From an uncultured Sphingobacteriales bacterium (GTDB lineage: Bacteria > Bacteroidota > Bacteroidia > Chitinophagales > Chitinophagaceae), in the NCBI GenBank assembly GCA_937991535.1, contig CALKHN010000003.1, positions 97,795 through 161,794 on the forward strand: a stretch of DNA of 64,000 nucleotides, read 5' to 3'. The position numbers and the translations under genes were made by a program. How positions within the stretch are numbered: the stretch's first letter is position 1; every line of letters starts with the position of its first letter. Below, in pieces: positions 29,701 through 38,044 of the stretch. The notes under the pieces were generated by a model, which ran no database searches, was not told the DNA's origin, and worked only from the letters and a program-made list of their open reading frames with translations.

Positions 29701-31239
29701 ATTACAGCAAAGTTTAAAGAAGGTCATGGTGAAGATCAGACAACACAACCTGAACAGTTGGTGTTGCCGGCCACCATTATCCCTGCGCAGGTGCCCAAAA
29801 TCGCAAGTGTTGGACTGGCGTTCTCTCCTTATCGTAAAAATGAAAAATACAGTGCTACGGAAGCCAGGCAAAAATACCTGTGGGTAGAACTGTCCGAGCC
29901 TGTTCAGGATCCTGCTGACACAATATTTTGCCGCGTATTGCATTATGCACCCGATCAACTGATAGGAAACAATAAGCAGTTGGCTGAGTTGTTGCAGGCA
30001 ACCACCGAAGATCCACCGCTGCCCATTGATCCAGAATATATACGGATGATCACGCCGGGTCAAACGGATGACATGGCCGGACTGGGTGCTATGCAGGCAA
30101 TGGAAAAAGCCAGCGATGACGATGATATACATTATTTACTGCCGCTTCCGCCGGGATTGCATCCGGAGAGCGCTGAGCTGTTTGGCTTTTTTACCTGCGA
30201 ATTCCGCATTGGTCACGGTCACTGGAGCAATGATGAAGCAGGAAAAGAAAACCTGTGGAGTACTGCCCAGGGCAGGTTTGGGCGACCGTTAGTGGTTGCA
30301 GGCATGCAGCATCCGGCTCCAACTCTTTTGTGTAATGTAAACCGGGATATTGATAAAGTATATGTGAATGCGCCCTATGCGAAAGCGGTATGGAAAGGGA
30401 AAAATGTAACCAACGACCCGCCGCGTACGCAGTTGCATTGTGTATTGTATGCGCAGGTAAAACAGGCCGATGGCACAACATACCGCAATATTCTTTTGGA
30501 TGAAAAACTGATGACATTGGTAAAGGCGCCCGACCTGGAGGTGCAAGCACAGGCTGGTACAGGATTGTTTAATAACGCCGTTCTTTCTGAAATTGTACAT
30601 ACATCGGCTATATGGACGGTTGATAAAACAGATGAAGCCGCAAGGGCAAATGTTGTGCTGAGCAACCTTACACTGATGAATGAAATGAGTCGTTTGGAGA
30701 TAGACAAAGTGTATGAAGCAAGGCTTAACAAAGCCATGCGTGATTACAAAGCAGGTAAAACCGTAAAGATAGACAAGACTATGGCATCAAATATTCTCCA
30801 TGCTTTTGAAAACCTGAAAGATACCGGCAAAGCGGTACCGCTGCCCAAAGCGGCAAAGTTTACAGAAGCAAGTCTACTGGCCGGTGCCGTTAAAGCCATA
30901 TACAAAGATTATCCAAAAACCGCCACTGCCATGTGGACGAATAAAGAAATTGCAGTATTGTTGAAACAACTGGGGCTACCTGAAGATGCTCCTCTGAGCG
31001 TACTTGTGGTGGAAGTGTTTGGAAATATTACCAGCATATTCGATCATTTTTTACCATTACCGGATGAAAGGCTGGCCGCTTTGTCATCGCAAGGAGCCAC
31101 AAAAGATCTGGCAGCCACTTTGCTGGAACGCAGAAACAGAAGCAACAGGGCATTGGACGATGAACTCGGCAATTACCGCATCTTACGCACATCACCACTC
31201 ACTGAAGTGCCTTTTGTATGCTGCCCAACCTGTGGTTGA
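26785..31239 (+). CDS. Giant uncharacterised protein B (1484 residues)
   Basis: I do not recognise the family. It starts at ATG 26785 and, like its upstream partner, has no signal peptide or membrane segment. It is mostly beta-rich with many Asp/Asn/Pro loops. A stretch near residues 489-502 (RYGNRYQFRVRMMD) resembles a fibronectin type III strand pair, and similar Ig-like spacing occurs again near 1000-1050. The last 180 residues are helical and charged (about 1300-1440), followed by a short tail ending VPFVCCPTCG, with three cysteines in the last six positions. No enzymatic motif is evident. Length, codon style and lack of a signal match protein A, so the two probably work together. Confidence 0.85.
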   Translation: MEAKRRYTTMVFPQGYDGTTLHLNIVVIPRNQDPFANYPTGLPAPDDNAVPFADLVPQFVLKIVKGLDEWSIGNALALTRKPVDMPVNVDEATNKNALLQAIAAELGAKINITGSDKTPDVMPDSPTVNKYLPESYRGAFNFTSPRVPNAKTDDSYHCAIKKDTPPVATWKNNDDLSWGQVFAYILRQPLLARACGMVYETQIAVEGDNAALFEKGCYIYADIVNEGYKNIQEELMVDVNGPFIKPYAARIPKLKTGVINKRPVFAPLLFPVLFVRAGEIVDPEPPPAPWDKIFAELNEYNDGFAKIVHAAQPVSSILLSERQDGSHPVKDEGIRLAWDDEQILIWYMRQLEGYPTKTGPRIDAPLGIFGYRIDVKEDALNANWSSLNLVRCKQTYSLGGASLGNGPNEELELPFQVFPTQLDNDTKAPYWLPMYFTSWIGKSVVLKDSDAVNIHQSDEARLNPLDPTPTKAVDPNNMFDEVAAATLLRYGNRYQFRVRMMDISGGGPTIAEELFNNAAAPTSEWSFKRYVAPSLCRIEKPKDLRESKVDFYNETIADDQTTSFNSTPVLSIQRPVLNYPAVVFTGKYQSLGADPVQLLIQSAQDQKQGGTTANPKNIVPAIADPDVVAVEIKVEVETLRLDNLASESGNENYITLYTTSRNFPAVNAAADIDKTLSLNVIFRDAPTLNLGSSDDPFNTPELNRAAINAMTDIPLPTARKIRMTVRAVCDGDDSTYYGFINEAHPDLDSRYGKKTQFWFYKELLSENTPLLLPKANVPTLQGLYLQPDPEFIRKGIVGQFFFFNTETSNRPDIMQRLAQQLGVKVNGLTLVAEKGERIVFGCNNKIRHHLAPDGSSITFSSKADLCNHWIGCLVYRLNRDWSWDALQDTAFIIGRQKKFSRDDTGEMETLSNIGDIELKHSASFESLQRDGFGNINRSSTTVIFIDAIEPKSALLQPNGQLRFPDKIEVQYTITAKFKEGHGEDQTTQPEQLVLPATIIPAQVPKIASVGLAFSPYRKNEKYSATEARQKYLWVELSEPVQDPADTIFCRVLHYAPDQLIGNNKQLAELLQATTEDPPLPIDPEYIRMITPGQTDDMAGLGAMQAMEKASDDDDIHYLLPLPPGLHPESAELFGFFTCEFRIGHGHWSNDEAGKENLWSTAQGRFGRPLVVAGMQHPAPTLLCNVNRDIDKVYVNAPYAKAVWKGKNVTNDPPRTQLHCVLYAQVKQADGTTYRNILLDEKLMTLVKAPDLEVQAQAGTGLFNNAVLSEIVHTSAIWTVDKTDEAARANVVLSNLTLMNEMSRLEIDKVYEARLNKAMRDYKAGKTVKIDKTMASNILHAFENLKDTGKAVPLPKAAKFTEASLLAGAVKAIYKDYPKTATAMWTNKEIAVLLKQLGLPEDAPLSVLVVEVFGNITSIFDHFLPLPDERLAALSSQGATKDLAATLLERRNRSNRALDDELGNYRILRTSPLTEVPFVCCPTCG

Positions 31240-31297
31240 GCCTGGAGTGTTTGCGGCGCTGTGGTGCTGTCCGGTAAACCCAACAGGTTAGTCAGGT

Positions 31298-32650
31298 TCA
31301 GCCTATTAATTTCACCAGTCCGTATATTGCGATCGTGGCTATAGACGATACACTAAGCCAGAACAGTATATTGTAGAACAGAGAAGACTTCAATGAAGGA
31401 TAATTTTTATTGTAACGGAAGCACAGCGCGGCAAAAACAACGATCAATAAAAGCACTGAGCCTACCACACCACCGGATATGATCATTAGCACCGGCATTT
31501 GGATAAAGAGATAGGCCACTACCCAGGCCGCGGGAAATATCCACGATAAGATGGCAATTGTTTTCTTTCTTTTAAGCGGGTTATAAAAATCTATCCATCC
31601 AAATTGTCCAAAAATATCAGAGAACAATCTCGACCAGTAGGCAAGGGTAGCAAACACACTGGAAAACAATACAAAGAAGGCGCCAATGAGATAAGCCATT
31701 CTTATGCCACCACCCAATGATTGCGTATAAATGTGGGCAAGCGTTTCTATCAAAGCATTACCCTCCGGTATTTCTCCGCGATTGTACAATATGGAAGCAC
31801 CCAAGAGGAAAAACGCGGCCGTAACGGCTGTATAAATAATCATGGCTACTATGGCATCAAGGTACATCACACTCGTCCAGCCCCTTGCTCTTTTCTGCCA
31901 TGCTGCTGTGTTATCGGCCGGGCCGGTGTAAGCGGCATATCCCTTTTCAATGCACCAGTAATTATAAGCAATAATCTCGTCGCTGGCCACACCGGTAATG
32001 CCAAATGCGCCGATGGCAAGAATAACGAGGTGCGATGGCAGTTCAAATTGCAGACCGGATGCAACATCAGCCATTGAAAAACGGTAAGGGGTAAACGAAA
32101 CTGACACCAGGGATACAATGGTTAATGTGGTGAAAGCTACCACCATTACCAGCGACGATTTTTCAACGAGCCTGTAATAATTTTTATAGATGAGCACAGC
32201 AATCAGCACGGCGATGGCAACGGCCCATGCAAATACAGGTAGCGCCGGAAAAAGCATACTTAGAACAATAGCGGATCCTCCAAGCATACCGCCTACCTGT
32301 ATTATTTTAAGTAAGGTGAGTAAAAAAACAATACCTACGGCCCAGTTGCTTTTCCCGAGTTTGGGGCCGGGAAGTTTTGCGAAGGATTGCATGGGTGTTT
32401 CCCCGGAAAGGATTGCCCGTTTGCCAAACTCTAATTGTATGGCTACTTTTACAAGACAGCTTACAATAATGATCCAGAATGCAATGAACCCGGCCCTGGC
32501 GCCGAGTACAGTGGTAGCAATCAACTCGCCTGATCCTACAATAGAGGCGGATAGAATAAAACCTGGGCCGAGAAACTTGAGTTTTGCCCCAAAAGATACC
32601 GGTGGTTCTTTGATGCTTCCGTGTGTGATGGTATAGTTATCCGCAATCAT
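31298..32650 (-). CDS. Nramp-family membrane transporter with non-canonical metal site
   Basis: 450-residue polytopic membrane protein with about 11 hydrophobic segments and the Nramp-type opening LGPGFILSASIVGSGELIATT. I chose the ATG at 32650; the longer frame to 32719 adds a non-conserved leader. Classical Nramp proteins have DPGN in helix 1 and MPHN in helix 6. Here helix 1 reads GSGE and the helix-6 region reads GITGVASDEIIAY, so both coordinating motifs are replaced. The substrate may therefore not be Mn2+ or Fe2+; Mg2+, another cation or a different solute is possible. It converges with giant gene B and diverges from the esterase gene. Confidence 0.85.
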   Translation of the reverse strand: MIADNYTITHGSIKEPPVSFGAKLKFLGPGFILSASIVGSGELIATTVLGARAGFIAFWIIIVSCLVKVAIQLEFGKRAILSGETPMQSFAKLPGPKLGKSNWAVGIVFLLTLLKIIQVGGMLGGSAIVLSMLFPALPVFAWAVAIAVLIAVLIYKNYYRLVEKSSLVMVVAFTTLTIVSLVSVSFTPYRFSMADVASGLQFELPSHLVILAIGAFGITGVASDEIIAYNYWCIEKGYAAYTGPADNTAAWQKRARGWTSVMYLDAIVAMIIYTAVTAAFFLLGASILYNRGEIPEGNALIETLAHIYTQSLGGGIRMAYLIGAFFVLFSSVFATLAYWSRLFSDIFGQFGWIDFYNPLKRKKTIAILSWIFPAAWVVAYLFIQMPVLMIISGGVVGSVLLLIVVFAALCFRYNKNYPSLKSSLFYNILFWLSVSSIATIAIYGLVKLIG

Positions 32651-32880
32651 GGTTTGGTTATATGCTGACGATTTATTTTCGGGTTTACTATAAACCAATA
32701 TAAGTGACCAGGTTTTCAAAAAAATATAAGTTGCCTAAAGAAAGCACATTTTCACCTATTCGTCTATACGAATAATTTTTGTTTTCACACATTTTTTTGC
32801 CGGCTTCGGTCAACTCGCCTTATATTTAGGATAAACAGGGATGCAGATTGCGGAGACCGGGCTTCCGGAGTGGATTTTGA

Positions 32881-35073
32881 TTGATAAAAAAATACCGAAA
32901 CTTGAATAAAATTATTTTTATTTTCTTCTGGGTCGTTTTGCTAAAAGCCAATAAGGCAAATGCTCAAAAAGAATACGATGTGGTAAGAAACAACTGGATT
33001 GAATTCAGTGATGCCCCCAATGCAATGTACCATTATTTCGCCCAACAAGCCTATGCCCTTTTGAACAAACGTGGTGCTGCAATTAAAGATATCCGTTCAT
33101 TGCAGGGTTGGCAGAACAGACAACAACATATACGTAAATCTTTAGCGGATTTGGCAGGTTCTTTCCCCCGGAAGACCATATTGAATGCAAAAACCGTAAG
33201 AACAATAAATAAAAGAGGCTACAGGATAGAGCATATTGTTTATGAATCGCAGCCGGGCTTTTTCGTTACTTCTTCGTTATACATCCCCAACGGACAACCG
33301 AAAAAGAAAATGCCGGCTATTATTTACTGTAGCGGGCATGCCAGTGAAGGCTACCGGAGTGCCGTGTATCAGCATGTAATTTTAAATCTTGTAAAAAAAG
33401 GCTTCATCGTATTTGCATTTGACCCCGTTGGGCAGGGCGAACGGTTGGAATATTTTAATGCTGCAGCGGGTAAGTCAACAGTTGGCGGGCCCGTTGATGA
33501 GCATTCCTACGCAGGTGCGCAGGCTATTATTGCAGGCGGTTCCCAGGCATGGTATATGATTTGGGATGGCATAAGGGCAGTAGATTATTTACTGGGCAGG
33601 AAAGAAGTGGATGAACAACGTATAGGCATAACCGGCCGCTCAGGGGGTGGTACCCAATCAGCATACATCGCTGCATTCGATGAGCGCATAAAAGCAGCCG
33701 CCCCGGAATGTTATATCACCAACTTCACCCGTATATTCCAAAGCATCGGTCCGCAGGACGCAGAGCAAAACCTGGGTGATGCGGTTTTTCACGGAATAGA
33801 TCATGCAGATCTTTTGCTGGTGCGGGCGCCAAGGCCCACATTGATGATAACTACTACCCGTGATATGTTTAGTATTGAAGGCGCCAGGGAAACCGCAAAA
33901 GAAGTATCGGGTATTTATAGAGCATATAATAAGAACGACAATTTTAATATGGTGGAAGACGATGCACTACATGCTTCTACCCAAAAGAACCGGGAGGCCA
34001 TGTATGCCTTTTTTCAAAAACATTTAAACAACCCTGGTAATGCCAACGATGAAAAAACGGATACTTTAACAACACAGGAATTACAGGTAACTGAAACCGG
34101 GCAAGTAGCTATTTCATTAAAAAGTGAAACGGTTTTTAGTTTGAACCGTAAACACGGGGACCAATTGGAACAGCAATTGAAAGGTTCCCGCAATAGTCAT
34201 AATCTCCATCTTGTTAATGCGGTACAGTCGGCACGTAAATTGTCGGGCTATGAGCCGCCAAGGCAAATGAATGAACCCGTTTTTACGGGACGGTTTCAGA
34301 GAGATGGTTATACGATAGAAAAATATTTTTTGCAGGGTGAAGGAAATTATATTATGCCTTACCTGCTACTGAAACCGGACAAGCCCGGTCACAAAGCGCT
34401 TTTGTATTTGCATCCTTCGGGCAAGCAAACTGACGCCGGGGAAGGTGGCGATATGGAATGGTTTGTAAAAAAAGGATTTACGGTGCTGGCGCCCGATTTA
34501 ATAGGGGTGGGGGAGATGGGACCCGGTGTTTTTGAAGGGGATTCCTACATCAAAGGCGTTTCCTACAATGTATGGTTTGCTTCCATGCTCGTAGGCAGAA
34601 GTATTGTGGGTGTGAGGGCTGGCGATGTGGCAAGACTCGCCCGGTTATTGCAGCAAAAAGAAAATGCGCAGGAAATTTATGCGCTGGCAAAAAAAGAAAT
34701 GACGCCGGTATTGCTGCATGCCGCGGCTTTTGACAGCGCTATCAGAAATATTGCACTTATTGAACCTTATACTTCTTATCGTGCCATTGTAATGAATCGT
34801 TTCTATAACCCTGCTTTCATTCACAGCACAGTGCCCGGTGCGCTTACGGCCTACGATCTTCCCGATCTTGCCGCGAGCCTGGCGCCACGAAAACTGCTGA
34901 TCGCCCATGCTACAGATGGCGCGGGAAATGAATCTGAACCTGAAGAAACAGCAGAAGATTTTGCAATTATTAAAACGGCCTACCAGCATAAAAATGTGGG
35001 CGGGCAACTCCGTATTATACCGGGTAAGCCAACCGGTAACTATGCTGATCTTTATTGGGAATGGATAAAATGA
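32881..35073 (+). CDS. Secreted acetyl-xylan-esterase-like protein, two alpha/beta-hydrolase domains
   Basis: 730 residues from TTG 32881, the only in-frame start that includes the signal peptide (IIFIFFWVVLLKANKANAQ). The next Met is near residue 48, after the signal. Domain 1 (about 90-390) is an acetyl-esterase-type alpha/beta hydrolase with nucleophile Ser254 in GRSGGG, Asp328 in TTTRD and His364 in DDALHAS, a complete triad. Domain 2 (about 440-730) repeats the fold (ALLYLHPSGKQ, VLAPDLIGVGEMG, GRSIVG, LLIAHATDGAG), but I see no clear His at its end. It probably removes ester groups from plant or algal glycans in the periplasm. It stands alone between the transporter and the transposase. 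Confidence 0.83.
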   Translation: MIKKYRNLNKIIFIFFWVVLLKANKANAQKEYDVVRNNWIEFSDAPNAMYHYFAQQAYALLNKRGAAIKDIRSLQGWQNRQQHIRKSLADLAGSFPRKTILNAKTVRTINKRGYRIEHIVYESQPGFFVTSSLYIPNGQPKKKMPAIIYCSGHASEGYRSAVYQHVILNLVKKGFIVFAFDPVGQGERLEYFNAAAGKSTVGGPVDEHSYAGAQAIIAGGSQAWYMIWDGIRAVDYLLGRKEVDEQRIGITGRSGGGTQSAYIAAFDERIKAAAPECYITNFTRIFQSIGPQDAEQNLGDAVFHGIDHADLLLVRAPRPTLMITTTRDMFSIEGARETAKEVSGIYRAYNKNDNFNMVEDDALHASTQKNREAMYAFFQKHLNNPGNANDEKTDTLTTQELQVTETGQVAISLKSETVFSLNRKHGDQLEQQLKGSRNSHNLHLVNAVQSARKLSGYEPPRQMNEPVFTGRFQRDGYTIEKYFLQGEGNYIMPYLLLKPDKPGHKALLYLHPSGKQTDAGEGGDMEWFVKKGFTVLAPDLIGVGEMGPGVFEGDSYIKGVSYNVWFASMLVGRSIVGVRAGDVARLARLLQQKENAQEIYALAKKEMTPVLLHAAAFDSAIRNIALIEPYTSYRAIVMNRFYNPAFIHSTVPGALTAYDLPDLAASLAPRKLLIAHATDGAGNESEPEETAEDFAIIKTAYQHKNVGGQLRIIPGKPTGNYADLYWEWIK

Positions 35074-35175
35074 GAATTGGCTTCGGTTTTTTTGATTAAT
35101 ACTTTGCGTAGCTGTGATTTTTTAATTCGGCAATTTTTGAAATTGAAGACTTTGATTTTTTTGCAGGCACGCTTT

Positions 35176-35294
35176 ATGTTCCATAGGAACATTTCATGGG
35201 TAGTAAATGTTGAAATAGAAAATGAGCTCGTTCCGTAGGAACGTTTGTATGTATTTCCCGGAATCTCCTACCCACCAAAAGTCCCTACGGGACT
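35176..35294. repeat. Three related short palindromes before the IS200-type transposase
   Basis: Three hairpins are evenly spaced. ATGTTCC/GGAACAT with loop ATA is at 35176-35192. CGTTCC/GGAACG with loop GTA is at 35229-35243. AGTCCC/GGGACT with loop TAC is at 35280-35294. Their start-to-start distances are 53 and 51 bases. They share a TCC-3-base-GGA core and lie 80-200 bases before the transposase start. Such imperfect palindromes are typical of REP sequences or IS200-family subterminal hairpins. I see no other content in the 300-base gap. Confidence 0.7.
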
Positions 35295-35373
35295 AAGAAA
35301 ATAATTTATATTATTATTATTATGCGAGCAAAATGTTTTATTTTATGAGCCATTAATTATAAAAAAAAGATCT

Positions 35374-35835
35374 ATGCCGAACACCTATTTCAAATTACAT
35401 ATTCAGCTTGTATTTGCGGTAAAATATCGCGCCGGGCTAATACATAGAGAATGGAAAGAAGATCTGCATAAATATATAACAGGTATTTTCCAACAGAATA
35501 ATCATAAGATGCTGCAAATAAATAGCATGCCCGATCACATTCACATTTTTATTGGGATGCGGCCTCATCAATCCATTTCTGCATTGGTTCAGAATGTAAA
35601 AACAGAAAGCAGTAAGTGGGTAAAAGCACGAAAACTTTGCAAAAATTCGTTTAACTGGCAAGAAGGGTATGGTGCATTTTCCTATTCAAAAAGCCATGTA
35701 CCAGATGTAATTCGGTATATCCAAAACCAGGAAATTCATCATCGTAAAGAAAGATTCCTGGATGAATACAGGAAAATGCTACAATTGTTTGAAGTAGACT
35801 ATGATGAACAATACCTTTTTAAAGAACTTGTTTAG
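35374..35835 (+). mobile_element. IS200/IS605-type transposase (TnpA-like), no TnpB
   Basis: 153-residue HUH tyrosine transposase that would cut and join single-stranded DNA. The metal-binding pair is His55-x-His57 in MPDHIHIF, and the likely catalytic Tyr115 is in VIRYIQNQE, with the usual Gln four positions later. The length is normal for IS200 TnpA and the frame is intact, so the enzyme may be active. No tnpB-like gene is next to it. Three small palindromes upstream (35176-35294) may be its DNA substrates. It sits between the esterase and the alcohol dehydrogenase, so it is probably an insertion. Confidence 0.92.
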
Positions 35836-35892
35836 CACAACTTTCCTGCTGAGCGAACAGCAGTTTAAAAAAAATAAAGATACCTTGCTGCA

Positions 35893-36909
35893 ATGAAAGC
35901 ATTAATATGCAGCCGCCCCGGAGCTTTTGAATACAAAGACCTGCCGGCGCCGGTATTGCAGCCGGGGCATGCCATTATCAGAATAAAACGCATTGGTATT
36001 TGCGGCACCGATTTGCATGCCTACCAGGGAACACAACCTTATTTTAATTATCCCAGAATATTGGGACATGAATTGGCCGCCGACCTGGTGGATGCCGATG
36101 GATTAAGCGGGTTTGTGCCCGGAGAAGCACTGACCTTTATTCCGTATTTCAGTTGCGGGAAATGCATAGCCTGCCGCAACGGCAAACCCAATTGTTGTGC
36201 AACCATACAGGTATGCGGGGTACATGTGGATGGAGGAATGGCAGACTATTTATCGGTGCCGGAAGCTGCACTTGTAAAAAGTGAAGGCCTAACCTATGAT
36301 GAGCTGGCACTGGTAGAACCGCTGGCTATTGGAGCACATGGCATACGGCGGGCAGGTGTTATGAGAGATGAATATGTGCTGGTGGTTGGCGCAGGGCCAA
36401 TAGGACTGGGTACCATGGAGTTTGCACGGATAGCCGGAGGGTGCGTGATTGCAATGGATTTTAATGAAACACGACTTGAATTTTGCAGGAAAGGCATTCA
36501 CGTTGCACATACAATAAATCCATCCGCAGAAAATGCCATAAACCGACTTGGAGAAATAACAAATGGCGATATGCCCACCGTGGTTATTGATGCAACGGGC
36601 AGCCGCAAGGCAATCAATGACGGGCTGCAATACCTGGCGCATGGCGGCCGGTATGTGCTGGTCGGGCTACAGCGGGAGGAGTTCTGCTTCAGCCATCCTG
36701 AGTTTCATAAAAGAGAATCAACGTTAATGAGTAGCCGAAACGCTACCCGGCAGGATTTTGAGCATGTCATTCATTCAATAAAAACCGGGTTGATCAGCCC
36801 GCTTCGCTATATCACCCACCGCGTTCAGTTTGATGCAGTAAAAGATGCGTTTCCTGAATGGCTCAATCCTTCCGCGGGAGTAATAAAAGCAATGGTTGAA
36901 AAGAATTAA
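35893..36909 (+). CDS. Zinc-dependent alcohol dehydrogenase (MDR family, sugar-acid/polyol type)
   Basis: 338-residue NAD(P)-dependent medium-chain dehydrogenase. Catalytic zinc ligands are Cys37 in GICGTDLHAYQG and His59-Glu60 in GHE. The structural zinc site is Cys88, Cys91, Cys94 and Cys101 or Cys102. The Rossmann motif is VVGAGPIGLG near 165-174, followed by an acidic residue in IAMDFNE, which favours NAD. The overall pattern resembles L-threonine, galactonate or fuconate-type dehydrogenases. The next gene, after 31 bases, is an SMP-30 lactonase, which fits oxidation of a sugar to a lactone and then its hydrolysis, although the lactonase appears to be exported. Confidence 0.93.
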   Translation: MKALICSRPGAFEYKDLPAPVLQPGHAIIRIKRIGICGTDLHAYQGTQPYFNYPRILGHELAADLVDADGLSGFVPGEALTFIPYFSCGKCIACRNGKPNCCATIQVCGVHVDGGMADYLSVPEAALVKSEGLTYDELALVEPLAIGAHGIRRAGVMRDEYVLVVGAGPIGLGTMEFARIAGGCVIAMDFNETRLEFCRKGIHVAHTINPSAENAINRLGEITNGDMPTVVIDATGSRKAINDGLQYLAHGGRYVLVGLQREEFCFSHPEFHKRESTLMSSRNATRQDFEHVIHSIKTGLISPLRYITHRVQFDAVKDAFPEWLNPSAGVIKAMVEKN

Positions 36910-36940
36910 ATGGTATATTGAATGAATAAAATATTCAGTT

Positions 36941-37951
36941 ATGATGAAAGCTATTCTTGTTGCGGTTGTTTTTATTTCCGGAGTTGTGGCCGTAACGGTA
37001 AGGCAGCAGGCTGAACGAAATGCAAACAATTCCTTTTTACGCTTCCCGGGGGAAGTCATGTTGCAGCAGCAAAAGGATGTTGTTCCGGCAATGACAATTT
37101 CACGGTCGGATACCGGTGTTAACCTGGCTAAACTTATCAAACCCGGTGCAACACTAAAACGGGTATCTGATCAGTTTCGTTTTACTGAAGGCCCTGCTGT
37201 TGATAAAAAAGGTAATATATTTTTCACCGACCAGCCCAATGATAAAATCTGGAAGTACGATACAAAAGGAAAGCTTTCTGTATTCATGGATAAATCCGGT
37301 CGCTCCAATGGGTTGTACTTTGATGAAAAAGGAAACTTAATTGCCTGCGCCGACGAAAAAAATGAATTATGGTCCATCAGCCCCGGGAAAAAAGTTACGG
37401 TATTGCTGAATGGCTTCAACGGTATGCGGTTCAATGGTCCCAATGATTTGTGGATTGATAAAAAGGGAGGGATATATTTTACCGATCCTTATTACCAGAG
37501 AGATTACTGGGAAAGAAAAAAACCGGATATGGATGCGCAGAAACTCTATTACTTAGCCAAAGGAACGCAGGAAGCTGTTGTAGCGGACGCCGACTTTGTG
37601 CGGCCGAATGGGATTATCGGCTCACCGGATGGAAAATATCTTTATGTGGCAGATATAGGTGCTGATAAAACCTACAAATATCAAATAAACAGCGACGGCA
37701 GTTTAAGCAACCGGCAGCTTTTCGTTTCGCAGGGTTCAGACGGGATGACGCTCGACAGCAAAGGCAACCTGTATATTACGGGTAAGGGTGTAACGATTTA
37801 TGATCCGTCGGGAGCAAAATTGGGCAATATTCCCGTTCCATCGGGTTGGGTGGGCAATGTTTGTTTTGGTGGAAAAGACAGGAAAACTTTGTTTATCACC
37901 GCATCAGAATCCGTTTATACTTTGCTGATGCAGGTGAAGGGTGCGCAATAA
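36941..37951 (+). CDS. SMP-30/gluconolactonase/LRE-family protein
   Basis: 336-residue six-bladed beta-propeller lactonase with an N-terminal hydrophobic signal or anchor (about residues 2-18). Metal-site motifs are visible: FTEGPAV (Glu), NGPNDLWID (Asn), PNGIIGSPDG (Asn) and SDGMTLDSKGN (Asp). Family members hydrolyse aldono-lactones with Ca2+ or Zn2+. It lies 31 bases after the alcohol dehydrogenase gene in the same direction, so the two are probably an operon for sugar oxidation. Codon 2 is also ATG, so the start could be three bases later. Confidence 0.93.
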   Translation: MMKAILVAVVFISGVVAVTVRQQAERNANNSFLRFPGEVMLQQQKDVVPAMTISRSDTGVNLAKLIKPGATLKRVSDQFRFTEGPAVDKKGNIFFTDQPNDKIWKYDTKGKLSVFMDKSGRSNGLYFDEKGNLIACADEKNELWSISPGKKVTVLLNGFNGMRFNGPNDLWIDKKGGIYFTDPYYQRDYWERKKPDMDAQKLYYLAKGTQEAVVADADFVRPNGIIGSPDGKYLYVADIGADKTYKYQINSDGSLSNRQLFVSQGSDGMTLDSKGNLYITGKGVTIYDPSGAKLGNIPVPSGWVGNVCFGGKDRKTLFITASESVYTLLMQVKGAQ

Positions 37952-38044
37952 ATTTAATTTAGAAAACGAATATCGCAGTTAAGATTCCGGCGTAACAACT
38001 AAAAATCTATGAAAATATTATAAGAAGAGAGATGGCATCAATTT

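Noticed and set aside
21032..31239. Tc-toxin, RHS or polymorphic-toxin assignment for the giant pair
   Set aside because: No YD/RHS repeats, no toxin-type C-terminal cassette, no immunity gene and no signal peptide are seen.
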